This document shows positions 11,801 through 24,245 of a stretch of DNA of 64,000 nt, one piece after another. Source of the stretch: Chrysoperla carnea (Eukaryota; Arthropoda; Insecta; Neuroptera; Chrysopidae); NCBI RefSeq assembly GCF_905475395.1, contig NC_058338.1, positions 6,648,935-6,712,934 of the forward strand, in the 5' to 3' direction. The position numbers and the translations under genes were made by a program. The notes under the pieces were generated by a model. It was not told the origin of the DNA and did not search any database. It saw only the letters and a list, made by a program, of their open reading frames with translations. Numbering within the stretch: the stretch's first letter is position 1; each line of letters opens with the position of its first letter.

Positions 11801-14800
11801 ATCCAGTAATAATCTTTGGACCTCTTCTTCCTTAAATTTTTTTAAATTAGAAACATACAAATTCCTCCGTCGAACTTCATCTTAATTCCATGCACACAAA
11901 TATTTTAAAAGTAACAATTATTATTTATTTTTCTAGATTTTACCAATTCCAACACCGGTTGAAACTAAAATAACGAGTACATATTTTGGAGATGCTTTAA
12001 TGATTCTTGAATTTGTAAATGTATTTTCAAGTGTTTTATCTACAAAAAAATATTTTGTAACAGGATTAACGTTAAGTATTCTGGAGAGATGTCTTTTTAC
12101 ACGTGAAGTAAGTATTTTGAAATTAATAAATCGTGATCTAAAATACCCCATAAATAGGGAATATTCGTGAATTTTTTTTTTATATTTTTAATTCATTATT
12201 TACACCGTTATAACAAAGTAAAAAATATAAATACTGTTTAAAAATGCTGTATTTAAGTGTAAAAAAATTTTTAAATACATTTTAATTTTGAGATATTTAA
12301 ACGCAGTTTTTTGGCGCTCTTTGTTGATGACGAATAAGTACGTGGTCTGTCAATTGGTGACAGTTCAATACTCTTTAAAAAAATTAATTTACAACATAGA
12401 ATTTACACTTGTTATTAAGTTTTCTAATAAAAAGTCGTAGAATAGTATAATTTAATGAAATACCATATAAAATGTAAGTAATTAATATCATACAGTATGT
12501 CAACAAATTTGACAAACCCGTACTATGATGTCACGTCCATATAAAAATTTGAATTTGCGTTTTAGAAATTTTTAAATGCCCTCATTGAATTTGTACTTTT
12601 ATTAATTAATTTTAAGTAATTAAAAAGATATTAATTACTAAAATAATGGTTTAGTTGAAATGTCCAATCATTAGAGTTACGGAAGAAAAATATTTGAATC
12701 AAATTTAAATTTCATGAATATCCCTATTATAACCTTAATTTTGATTAACTTGACCTTAATTTTAATGTAATCTTTCTCCCTTAGGTGAACGGTCCCTTAA
12801 CAGATCTCCTAAAATTATTATTAAACGCTTTGTTCAACATGCAAAACGACGAAGCAGCCGAAATAAAAAATGTGAAAAATCCACAAATTCAAGAAAACAT
12901 GCAAGATGCAAAAGGTAGTGAGGTTACAGTTGCACAAGCTATTCGACAAGCAACATCTGCAGCACATTGGTGTAAATTACATCAAGGTTTTAATCTATCA
13001 CAGATGCCACTTGATGGTTTAACAATTACAGAAGTTTTACGATTACATTTATTAAGCTCCGGTTCAAAAATGACTGAATCAACTGCTCGATGGCAATTTC
13101 AACAACGTGGTGGATACACTTCTGAAGATGATCCCGGTTTATATTTTCGTATGGTTAATCCTCATATTATACACAATTTAACGACTCATCATGTTTCAGA
13201 ATTATCACTAGGTGATAAAATAAAAATATTAACATGTTTAATTGATCAAATCTCAACATATGCCGACGTTCGAGATATTATTGAGGAACAACTCGAAAAA
13301 GCTAGACAGGCTAAATTTAATTTAAAATTGTTACAACAAGCTGAGCGTAAACATGAGAATGAAGTGAAATCGCAACGATTTAAAATAAAGCAAGATTATA
13401 GGAAACGTAAAATCGATACTCCGGATCAATCACAGCAAATTGATCGAGAAGAAGAAATTGAAATGGAAAAACTTGATAAAGATTTTCAACGAAAACAAGA
13501 CGACTTTCAAAAACAAGCTAAAGAGTTATCGGAATCGTCGAATATTACGTTGTTGTATACACCATATTTGGGAACAGATCGAGCATATCGACGTTATATT
13601 TTTAGCCAAACAATTGGTGAGTATTTATTTGAAATGATAATCTATATACAGGGCCGTAACGAGGTTACATCGCGTTAGTCTTACTTTCCAAATTTGTAAT
13701 CAAAATTAACCTAGCTGTAATAGGTTTCAAGAATGTGGAGTCCTGGTCCCAGAATTCCCCACATTTTTCTTGAAGAAGCTTTGAAAAACTTAAATTTCAT
13801 TCTGTTACAGGTGCATTATTTGTGGAACACGACGAAGGAAATCCAGGTTCATGTATGGACCGTGTTATCATTCCAAATCCAAGTTTAATTGATGCCACAC
13901 AAGATGACACACTCAAATATATCCGCGAATTATTTAGCGAAAAACCAACAGATTCTACATTTATTTTTAGAATTCCAAGTCCACGTAAAAGCGGGGCTTC
14001 AGATAAACCAAGCGAGGAGACAATCAAACTCAAAAATTTACTTATGTGTACCGGAATAGCGTCAGATTGTCCGGTCCATTCAAATAGTGTAGATCGTGTA
14101 AAATGGTCATTTTTCCATAAACCAGAAGATCTCGATGCCTTAACTCAAAGTTTAAATAAGCGTGGTGTACGCGAAAGTGAATTACGACTTACTTTGGAAG
14201 GATGCAAAGAATATATTAAAGAAATATGCGCTGAACGTTGTAAACCAGAAAAACTTGCTCCAAGTGCTTATCAGATTGATGAGAATCGGGTTCGTCGAGC
14301 ATGGCGATCCAGATATGATAATGCTAATCTGGGCTACGATGATACACACACTATATCCGATATTTTAGAGCTCACTTTACGTGATTATATCCTGGATTTG
14401 GAGCAACAGGTTTATTCGGGTGGTTTAGGAACACTTCAAGTTAAAGATCGTACATTATGGCGTATGTGCTTAAAAGATCGTAATTACGATGTTAATCATT
14501 TAAAATTTATTGGTGAGTAATTAACGACTATTTTTAAGTTTTCACCTATTAATCGTTCCGCGTTTATTTTTCTAATCGAAAAATCACAAAATCCTGAAGA
14601 AGGGACTAGTTTCTCCTCCCAATCCTGTCTGGAAGGGATCTTTACTGAGAATTACGCCGCACATACTGCACTATAATTTATCGATTAGAATATAAATTTA
14701 TTCACTAACTTATTTCTAGAAGTTTTGTTTAAAATGTCTTTTTCCCTATCTATTTTAGCTTCTAAACCGAATGGTGTGAATACACTCAAAGTGAAAGTCG

Positions 14801-17800
14801 AAGAAGTGAATGGGAATGGTGAAAGTCGTGCAAGCACACCAGAAGTTGAAGATGTTATTTATATTCCAAAACTTGACATAGACGATGATGAGAAGACAGC
14901 AAACCAAAAAGCGATTACCGGATTAGCTGTAGCCATGGAAGCGTTAGCATTCAGTATCAATGAAAAATATATGAATCGACCGTTAGGAGAAGCAAATGAA
15001 TATAAAAAAAATAAACCGGAGACAAAACGAAAAGGACTTTGTAATCGATGGGCTGCCTCGTTAATGTTAGCTACAAGTTTTCCACAATTATTAATACATT
15101 ATAGTACATTAGAATCGTGTGTCGCGTTAAATAAGTCCGCGTTAAATGCGTGTTGTGTTACGTGTCGAAAACGGACAAACGATGATCAATTGTTATTGTG
15201 TGATGGCTGTAATCGTGGACAACATTTGTACTGTATAGAACCCAAACTTACGGTAAGTTGCTGTTTATTAATTCTTTTGGGCGATGGTCCCATATCAGTC
15301 GCTGGCACCTAGACCAGAGACGTATTTATGTTAGTCGAGACGTCTCCGGGTAAGAAATGCTTTTTTAAGTTGATGAAGCTATAGGATTCTGTCGTGGAAA
15401 GACAAAACGCTCAAAGCGCATAGTTTTGATCCGATCTTATTGGAATTTTTTTTGAAACCCACTAATTTTGGGTCATTCTTTTCCGCTGTGATGTCAGTTT
15501 TTCGCTAGTTATCACTTATGTGCTTAATTCCGAAACCAGACCTCCACATTCTTGAAATCTAATAGAGCTAGGTTATTTTTGATCATAAATTTGAAAAAAT
15601 ATGGCCTAAATTTAGTAGGATTACATACTTGGTTTATCAAAATTGGATAAAATTTCGATGTAATAGAGCAAAATTAAATATTTTGAATTTTGATGACGTC
15701 ATCAAGTTCAAAAATTCGATTTTTTTAATAACACAGGCAATTTTGATCCGATCTGTTTGGAATTTTTTTTGAAACCCACTAATTTTGGGTCATTCTTTTC
15801 AGCTGTGATGTCAATTTTTCGCTAGTTATCACTTATGTGCTTAATTCCGAAACCAGAACTCCACATTTTTGAAACCTATTAGTCCTAGGTTAATTTTGAC
15901 CACAAATTTAAAAGTATGGCCCAAATTTAGTAGAATTACATACTTGGTTTGTCAAAATTGGATAAAATTTCGATGTAATAGAGCAAAATTAAATATTTTG
16001 AATTTTGATGACGTCGTCAAGTTCAAAAATTCTATTTTTTTAATAACACAGGCAATTTTGATCCGATCTGTTTGGAATTTTTTTTGAAACCCACTAATTT
16101 TGGGTCATTCTTTTCAGCTGTGATGTCAATTTTTCGCTAGTTATCACTTATGTGCTTAATTCCGAAACCAGAACTCCACATTTTTGAAACCTATTAGTCC
16201 TAGGTTAATTTTGACCACAAATTTAAAAGTATGGCCCAAATTTAGTAGAATTACATACTTGGTTTGTCAAAATTGGATAAAATTTCGATGTAATAGAGCA
16301 AAATTAAATATTTTGAATTTTGATGACGTCGTCAAGTTCAAAAATCCGATTTTTTTAATAACACAGGCAATTTTGATCCGATCTGTTTGGAATTTTTTTT
16401 GAAACCCACTAATTTTGGGTCATTCTTTTCAGCTGTGATGTCAATTTTTCGCTAGTTATCACTTATGTGCTTAATTCCGAAACCAGACCTCCACATTTTT
16501 GAAACCTACTAGTCCTAGGTTAATTTTGACCACAAATTTGAAAAGTATGGCCCAAATTTAGTAGAATTACATACTTGGTTTGTCAAAATTGGATAAAATT
16601 TCGATGTGATAGAGCAAAATTAAATCTTTTGGATTTTGGTGACGTCATCAAGTTCTAAAATTCGATTTTTTTAATAACACAGGCAATTTTGATCCGATCT
16701 GTTTGGAATTTTTTTTGAAACCCACTAATTTTGGGTCATTCTTTTCAGCTGTGATGTCAATTTTTCGCTAGTTATCACTTATGTGCATAATTCCGGGACC
16801 AGGCCTCCACATTCTTGAAACCTAATAGAGCTAGGTTAATTTTGATCATAAATTTGAAAAATATGGCCCAAATTTAGTAGAATTACATACTTGGTTTATC
16901 AAAATTGGATAAAATTTGGATGTGATAGAGCAAAATTTAATTTTTTTGGATTTTCTTTTCAGAGTGTTCCAACTGGAGATTGGTTCTGTGATAGATGTAA
17001 ACCAGTTGAAACAACAAGAGTACGTAGAAGGTCTCGCAAACGAAAAATATTCTCGGAGGAGTCTGATGAAGATACCCCATTAAAGGACCGACAAGAAAAT
17101 GGACACACAAATGGAAACAATGTTGATGAAGAAAGGTATTCTATTTAAATCGAACTATAACGATTAATTTTGTCGATCGGACACAAAATCTCCTTTTTTT
17201 TGGAGTTTTCTCCTTAAGAATCAATTTTCATATAAGGAGCCTGGTATGAAAAAAGTATGAAAAATAAAAGTGTGTATAACTTGTATACTTGTGTATTGTC
17301 GACAACGCAACTATTGTTTAAAAGTGACAAAAACTTGACAGACACAGCACACAGTGTAGTTGTTATCGACCGATACAGAATGACTACATAGCTACTCAGC
17401 CAACGTACATCTTACGTTTTCGATTTATTTTGGGTTACCATATATAAATTATGCTACATAGTACGTATAGCAGACAAAGTATCTATTGTTTGAAACTGAT
17501 AGTAACCTGACGGACACAGCACACTATACAATACTCAAGGAGTAAACTCCAGTCGTACGTCAGAGCTGACGCATACAATTTTTTGTCGCAACTTTATTGA
17601 ACTATAATCAAATCACTATATTTTTCAATTTTCTAGTGAAAATGAAGAAGAAAATGGCACTTCAACAGAAGCCAATGAATCTATGTTGGAAGTATGTGAA
17701 GTTTGTAAAGAAGGAGGTCGTGTAATTTGCTGTGATTCATGTTCAATCATGTACCATCCAGAATGTTTGGATCCCCCCTTACGAAGGGTACCCCGTGGTA

Positions 17801-20800
17801 CATGGCATTGTAGTGATTGTAAACGGAAACAAGCGAGTGATGGAGCGAAGAAAGTTCGTGCACAAAGATTAGAAAAACGTAGTCGAGGTAATTTTAAAAA
17901 CATTTATATTGTATTTTTGTCGATTGTTAATTTCAGGTAAATGAATTTTCGAGTGCTCACAGTAAAGAACTCAAGTCGAATAGTTTTTTTTTATCAAAAT
18001 GATGATCATCATTGCTTTATATCGTTCCTTTAAATCAGCATCATTGAATGAGCACTCACAAAATTAAAATTCTAAGATCATCCAGATTGAACCATAATCA
18101 TAGCTTGCGCGATATCACCAGAACATGCGCGCAATCAATACTTTATGATCGTCAAAATATGCTACAACGCGCATAAAAAATTGACACACATACAATTTTA
18201 AATTTTCTCGAAATTTCAATCTGGTATATCTCGACGAAAAATGATTGAATCTGAATGAAATATATATGATCCGATAGCTTGTACTTTCTAGATTTTGAAT
18301 CCACATCGACATTTTTATCATTCTTTGGTATTTATACAAGAAATTGAATATTTGCAATCGAAAACTTGCTTATTTTTCTTTAAAATGCGCATAAATTGAT
18401 TTATATACGAGGTTCTAAGACTCTCAGATTATCATTTAAATTTCATGAATATTCTCTATTCTTTTTTCGCCGAGATATATCTGTTTGAAATTACGATAAA
18501 GTTTAAAATTTGTTTAAGTGTGTCACTTTTTTTTGCGGGGCAGTGTATTTCTGTCTTAGATATTATTCAGAATTAATTCAAATAGACTGGACCCCCGTAA
18601 CATCTAAAATGTCGTTAAAAGGATTTAAGACTTTTAAAACGGTGTAATTAAAAATCGTAAATCCTTAAAAAGGCATTTTTTGTGTTATGGGCTCCTAGTC
18701 CGTACTATTGTATGTATATATATTTTTATATGTTGTGTATACGCAGCTTTGGAATGTGAACGTACAACTGATTCCTCAGCATCTGCTACAAGCAGTGATG
18801 TGGATGGAAACAACATTGCGAGTGCGCGTCGTTCATGTGCTCGACAAGCTCGAAATAAAATACATGGTTTTGTTCGTACACTTAGACGGCCATCACTTGG
18901 TGTGTTGCTCTCTCTCTCTCTGTCGCACATTTTTTAATGCGCTTTTCATTTTTTTACTTCCTTGTTTTATTTTTTATTCTTTTCCTAAATCATTATGAAT
19001 TTTCACCATGTTAAACCTTTTATTTACCATCATTATTTTGAAATTTTTACCAAAATGTATGTTTCTTTTTTTTTTTTTTTTGGAAATAAATTAAGATTAG
19101 TTTGCCAGTACTTGCGGAGTAATCGAAAAAAATAGACTGAAAATTTTATAGACCCGGAGGAGTATTGTTGTAATTACGGGTTGGTTGAGTTGACTTTATC
19201 AACAAAAATCGTGTTTATTTGATTTGATTTACATGCATAGTTTCTAAGACTTCATGCGAAAGTCCGTACCATTAGGTGGATTAGGCTACTTCCTAGAAGC
19301 CCCGCGCATCAGTTAGGAGCCCTGGGGAAATAGGTCATTGTCTATGGGCCCCTGGCATAATTAATCCAGCCCTTACTAAGAGAATGTGAAAGAGTTTTAA
19401 AAACAAAATTTATTAACATAAATTTTGGTAAAAATTCGATAAATTAGTTTAACCATTCCCAAAAATTTTAAGCGTACTAACAAAATATTCAATTTTTTGG
19501 TGTTGCCCACAAAAACTTTTCCATATCATTATAACTTATGGAATTTGTTCCCATACGAAAATAATTAATAATTATAATTAAATTCAGAGAATACTTAAAT
19601 AATTGTTTTTGGTTGCTTTAAAAAAATATACAAAATTGTTCAATGATTCTCGTTAATTACGGAGTGTTATAGGAGATCTTTGAGCTTAATTTATGAAAAA
19701 TTATTTTTATACTTGATATAAAAATTATTTTGAGTTTGCAAATAACCCACTGTTATATTGTATGGTTGAAAAGCCTTACACATGCACCTAGTGTTTTAAA
19801 TAAATCGTTTTTAAACTTCTAAAGGTGATAATTCTCATCTATATTAATCGAAAGTCGAAATATTTAAATATAACTCCAAAAGAATTCAAATAGTCGATTT
19901 AAAAAAATATAAAATGGCGCCTTAATTTCGAAATTTTTTTTATTAGATTGATGAGCACTGTTACCTTTTGAAGTTTTATACGGTACTTTTTGAATACTTT
20001 GTACTTACATTGATTATTTCCATTCAGATTCCAATAGTGATTCAGATGAAAATCACAGCGAAGAAGATTCAGAAAATGATAACGAAGATGAAGACGACGA
20101 CGATAATGGGTATTCATCAAAAGCTAAAAGACGATCGCGACGTGCAAATGATCTATCAGATGATCTACCATTACATAATGCACCGTTACAAGAATTATTA
20201 TCGGAGATATTAAAACATCCAGATGCGTGGCCATTCACACAACCAGTACAAAAACGTGATGTACCTGACTATTTTGATGTGATCACACATCCAATGGATT
20301 TTGGTACCATCAAATATAAATTAAATATGGGCAAATATCAATATGATGACGAATTAATGCATGACGCAATCTTGGTCTTTGAGAATTGTAATACTTATAA
20401 TGATTCTGAAGCTGATGTTTACAAGTAAGTTTCTTCTTTTTAAAGAAAGTCGTAAAAGTTTGTTATCTCACTTAAGTTACCTTTATCCGGGGACACACTG
20501 TATATTTCATTTAGATTAAATAATTTTCGCCGTGATATATCTGTTTGAAATTTCTTGAAAATTTTAAGTGCTTCACTTTTCTTTTGCGGGGAGCTATTTG
20601 ATACAGCTTTCGAGATATCCCTATGCAAGCATTAAGTTCATTTTGCCAAAAATTATACTCTCTTAACGACTTTGAACTTGAATGTAGCTTTATTTGAAAT
20701 TTTTAAAAGTTATTCCCTTGTAATATCACAATCCTAATAATTATTAATTGTTTTTTTTTACAGATGCGGAGTAAAACTATTAAAATTCTTTAAACAAAAA

Positions 20801-20941
20801 GCACAAGAATTAGGTTTACGTGTACCACAAATAGAGAGTGGAATGATGGACGATGCCGAGGAAATTGAAGACGAAAATAATGAAGAACGACAAATTGTTA
20901 AAACTAAAATTCCACGAAAAAAAGCGCGTTTTTCGAATTAA
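8822..20941 (+). CDS. Acf: ACF1/BAZ1A, large subunit of ACF and CHRAC chromatin remodellers
   Basis: Twelve exons: 8822-8934, 10338-10685, 11161-11731, 11937-12107, 12785-13616, 13811-14512, 14759-15252, 16963-17135, 17637-17887, 18747-18899, 20028-20424, 20764-20941. All junctions are GT-AG and in phase; total 4383 bases, 1460 residues. The N-terminus MPLLKRKAFEKAKVPEYL opens the WAC domain (about 1-140), which contacts DNA. A DDT domain (ILPIPTPVETKI to exon 5, about 344-420) and WHIM/WAKZ helices follow; they bind the ISWI ATPase. Two PHD fingers come next: the first (CVTC, CDGC, HLYC, then CDRC) is split by intron 7, the second (CEVC, CCDSC, HPEC, CSDC) lies in exon 9. The final domain is a bromodomain (about 1318-1420) with PVQKRDVPDYFDVI and NCNTYN. 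With ISWI the complex spaces nucleosomes. Human BAZ1A has one PHD finger; two fits insects. Confidence 0.96.
10700..10880. repeat. transposon fragment shared by two Acf introns
   Basis: The segment with CACCTAGACCA, CCGGGTAA and GGATTCTG recurs in the same order at 15285-15400 in intron 7. Both look like remnants of one older element; no coding frame survives. Confidence 0.5.
12108..12784. other. Acf intron 4, AT-rich
   Basis: No repeat family or open frame recognised. The donor is GTAAGT, the acceptor CCCTTAG. Confidence 0.5.
15424..16956. repeat. 315-base tandem array filling Acf intron 7
   Basis: Units start with TTTTGATCCGATCT at 15424, 15741, 16056, 16371 and 16687, a period of 315-317 bases, with nearly five copies; the last is cut short about 10 bases before exon 8. 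Copies 2 and 3 are almost identical, which explains identical 72-residue spurious frames at 15869 and 16184. Units 2 to 5 each contain TTCTTTTCAG, the same acceptor-like string used by the true exon 8 acceptor at 16961-16962; copy 1 has it mutated to TTCTTTTCCG. Confidence 0.95.
17136..17636. other. Acf intron 8 with an imperfect internal repeat
   Basis: Two segments (about 17330-17360 and 17495-17530) share TGACAGACACAGCACAC-like or TGACGGACACAGCACAC-like sequence. No gene was seen. Confidence 0.4.
18900..20027. other. Acf intron 10
   Basis: A (TC)n run begins about 10 bases after the donor (18909-18922). The rest is AT-rich with poly-T at about 19065-19081. No gene was seen. Confidence 0.45.
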
Positions 20942-21504
20942 ATTTAAATGATACATAACGGGTTAAAAAAAAACCAGTGATTAAGTTTTACAATTAATTA
21001 TTATTTAAACAAAAAATAGATTTTACTCTTCAGATAAAAAAGTTTACCCAATACCAGTGGACTCAAATAATTAATAGTGACATGAACGTTTTTGAATTTC
21101 AAAGTCCTGCATTATCCAATAAGATTGTTCGAAATGATTTCTATGAAAGAGTGTAATGGTGTAATGATATTGGTGTAGAGGATCAGACGTAGAATTTGAC
21201 AGTCAGAACGACTAGAAATTTGAGAAGTTGTTATCAAAGTCTTGCTTAACAAGTTTTTCCTCTTGGTAAGAGAGAACGTTTTCGAGAGTTTATTTTAGGA
21301 TGGCTGAGTTTCGGATATTACTTTCCTTATTAAAATTAGAAAGGGATGAAAGTAAAACTTGCAACTGAGAGTGGTTGCGTTAATTAACGATGAATTCGTG
21401 CTTATAAAGCAATCGAATCTCTGCCCGGCGCGGTGTTAACAACGGTAAAACTGCCTGGTAATTATAATTGATATAATAAAAGTTCTTGGTATAAAATTTT
21501 CGTA
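20942..21504. other. Acf 3' flank
   Basis: Probably includes the Acf 3' UTR. No perfect AATAAA was found close to the stop, so the transcript end is not fixed. Confidence 0.4.
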
Positions 21505-21626
21505 GAAGAAATAGTATATTACACATCTAGGGAGCAAAAGTAAAGAATGTCTCAAATCTCGTGTTCACAAACATGAGATCTGAGACATTCTTTACTTGCT
21601 CCTGTGGTATGTATACTATTTTTCTC
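21505..21626. repeat. hairpin-forming inverted repeat downstream of Acf
   Basis: The left arm (GAAATAGTATATTAC...GTAAAGAATGTCTCA) pairs with the right arm over about 50 bases with few mismatches, around a short loop near 21560-21573 (GTGTTCACAAACAT). It is either a small foldback transposon or, if transcribed, a long hairpin RNA. Confidence 0.7.
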
Positions 21627-23936
21627 CCCGGTGAAGGCAGAAAGCGGCAACTTCGATTTGCACACAGAGGGACAAAAGTTGATACTTTCTACACGGAGGT
21701 GAGAAAAAATTATTATGCACTACTATAACCATGCTCCCAAATTTTCAGCCGTTCTGAAATAACTATCAAATACCACGAAAAAAAAAGATAATGGAGGTTA
21801 AATAAACACCGCCCCCCCCCTCCCTTATAAAACATACACTATGACACTGATATTTTTTTTAAATTTTCATTAATACCGGGTGTTGTTAACCTATTATACA
21901 GCTCCTTTAATGTGATAATTTTCAAAAACAAGTAGATACAATTTTATACACATGCTTTAAGACACACCCTGTATACGATACGATTTTTTTTTAAATTGAT
22001 TTAACTATCGATGAATGTAAAATTTGTATAGAATCAACGGTCATTTTTTATTAATTTTCATTTTAAAACAAAAAGTATATATTTTCTTTTAATTTTTAAC
22101 TTTGAATTTTTTTTCTATCCAATCAAAAAGCTTATATTGTGTAACGATCAGATCTTGTGATTGAAAGTGTGAGCGAAATTGTAGGACAATTTAGTAAATT
22201 TTCCAAACACTTCATAATTTTAAGCACTAGGTAAGGTTTTAGTAAAAATGACTTCCCTTATTTAATTTGAGTTAAATGTTTTTAAAGAAATGGTAACACT
22301 TATTTTGAATACAAATTCAGATTCTTGATTTAAAAATAAGTTTTATTCGAATTATTCTTTTTCGATTTGTATTAGATAATGCTGTAATTGCAATTTTTTT
22401 AATGTTTAAGGTTCATTTTTACTGAAATTATCTCTAGCTAAAAATTAAATTTGTACACTTGTACATAAACGAAAAACGCACGTTACTTAATTATTAAGTT
22501 TCTAACAGTTTTAAGTCGATATTTCATCTTTAAAACTAACGGGAGAAAATCCGAAACGAAAAAAAATACATTGATGTGTTTGTCTTACAAGTGACGGGAA
22601 TTATTCGCGTAGAATGCAACATCCAAAGCTATTCAAGCTCGAGGTTAAGTTTGCTTTGACTGAGCAGCTTAGTGTTTATTACAGGATTTACTTGGCTCTC
22701 GAATTTCCCTCGCTCTCAAACTGTTCTTAAACAAATGTATCATAAATCAAGGACGAAAACGTTTTTATTATTATTATTTCAGCCTGATTTTAATTTCCAT
22801 AACTGTTTTTGTTTTATTTAAACTTTGAGTTTAAACACATTAGTTGTAAATATTTTTCAAAAAAACAGATAGTTAAATAAGAAACCATTGATTTTGTTTT
22901 GTAAATATTCAATCAGTATTTATACAAAATAGAATGCTCTAACAATGGACCATGGACGAGCCAGCCCCTAATTTGGTTACGTATTCTGTTATCGGTTATA
23001 CGGAAAATCAATTTCTGACCACCTTGTATAGAGGTGAAAAATTAGGTTCTTCTCTGGCCGTTGGTAATAAATTACAATGGTTAGGATAAAAATAAATTTA
23101 ATTATTAAATAAATATAATTTTAAGTCGGTAAAACAATTTTCAAAATTTAGAATATACCTAATTTTCACAGAAAAATATGGAAATCGAAATTATCATATT
23201 GTCTTTCTCATTATTTTTGGACTTAGAATTCCGTAGTTTATTATTATTATTAAATTTGTTATTGTGTACCTATTTATTACTTAGATTAAAATAAAACTCT
23301 TTTTTTATTTAAACATAAAAGCTTTCTGTGATTTTTTAATAAAATTTCATGTATATATCCCGAAACTTACACCTGTCCTCAAATTACTCGAATTCCTTAT
23401 CATTTATCAATAGGCCTCTTCATCAAGTCATAAATGCAAGTGCAGTTTATTTTTTCGTACTGACAGCAATAAGTTGGACAAATATGAATCATTAAGCCCG
23501 AAACAAAAGTGAATCGTCATTTTAAAATGAAAAGCCCTATTGGATCGAGATCAACGAGGAATTTCAAATAAGATATGGAGTTTTTGGGGATAGTCTTGAG
23601 CGGTGGGGCCCATTTTACTACGATGAAAAGGCTTAGGCAAGGGTATAGATAGTAATCGGCCACATTCATTACACCTTTAATACCGGCTCTTATTAAGAAT
23701 GGATGCTAGACTAGTAAAACTGCTGTTAAGTAGAATCTTGAAATACATTTTTTAGACTCTAAACCGGTTTCAGTTAGTCCTTAGGATTCCCTCCTAATAA
23801 TGGGATAATTTTGGGATAATAAAAATAAAAATTCAGAGAATACGACTAAAACATGAAATTTATTTATTCGAAATACAATAACAAATTTTTATTGATTCCA
23901 TCAAACTAATCCAACTGATTATATTGGAAAATTTAC
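21627..23936. other. spacer between Acf and the small membrane-protein gene
   Basis: AT-rich, with a C-tract at about 21812-21822. No exon chain or clear transposon boundary was found. Confidence 0.4.
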
Positions 23937-24245
23937 TTAATGATGACCTTCGGCTTCTTTCCTTCTGATTTCCTTCCATTTGCTAACATTTTCAGGAGAG
24001 TTAGCTAAATTTTAACAACAAAAAAATTGAATTATTTTTCAATAATTTCGCACATTTTAATTTAATACTTTACCTAATTTGGAAATTTTGTAGAAAATGG
24101 GTAAACAAATTAAGCATGAGATGGCTCCGTATCTCCAAATCCATTGATTGTTCAAATAATGTTTAAATGGAAACTGTGCGATTTTCGCAGAGAGTGTATA
24201 TGGGAATTTCATGGGACGCCCTGGTGCTGATGCTCCTTCAGACAT
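23937..24245 (-). CDS. small single-pass membrane protein, not recognised by name
   Basis: Two minus-strand exons, 24245-24074 and 24004-23937, with a GT-AG intron in phase 1, give 79 residues. The N-terminus is MSEGASAPGRPMKFPYTLSA; a hydrophobic span of about 16 residues (YGAISCLICLPIFYKI) sits near residues 40-55; the C-terminus is charged (SKWKEIRRKEAEGHH). The small size, basic flank and single helix resemble accessory subunits of mitochondrial inner-membrane complexes, but this is inference. The frame is open upstream to an ATG at 24335; I chose 24245 because a splice acceptor-like CAG (about 24270) lies upstream and the MSEG start is the better N-terminus. Coding looks real because the reading continues cleanly across the intron. 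Confidence 0.65.

Noticed and set aside
15869-16402. Two near-identical 72-residue frames in Acf intron 7
   Set aside because: They are units of the 315-base array, inside an intron whose flanking exons join in phase.
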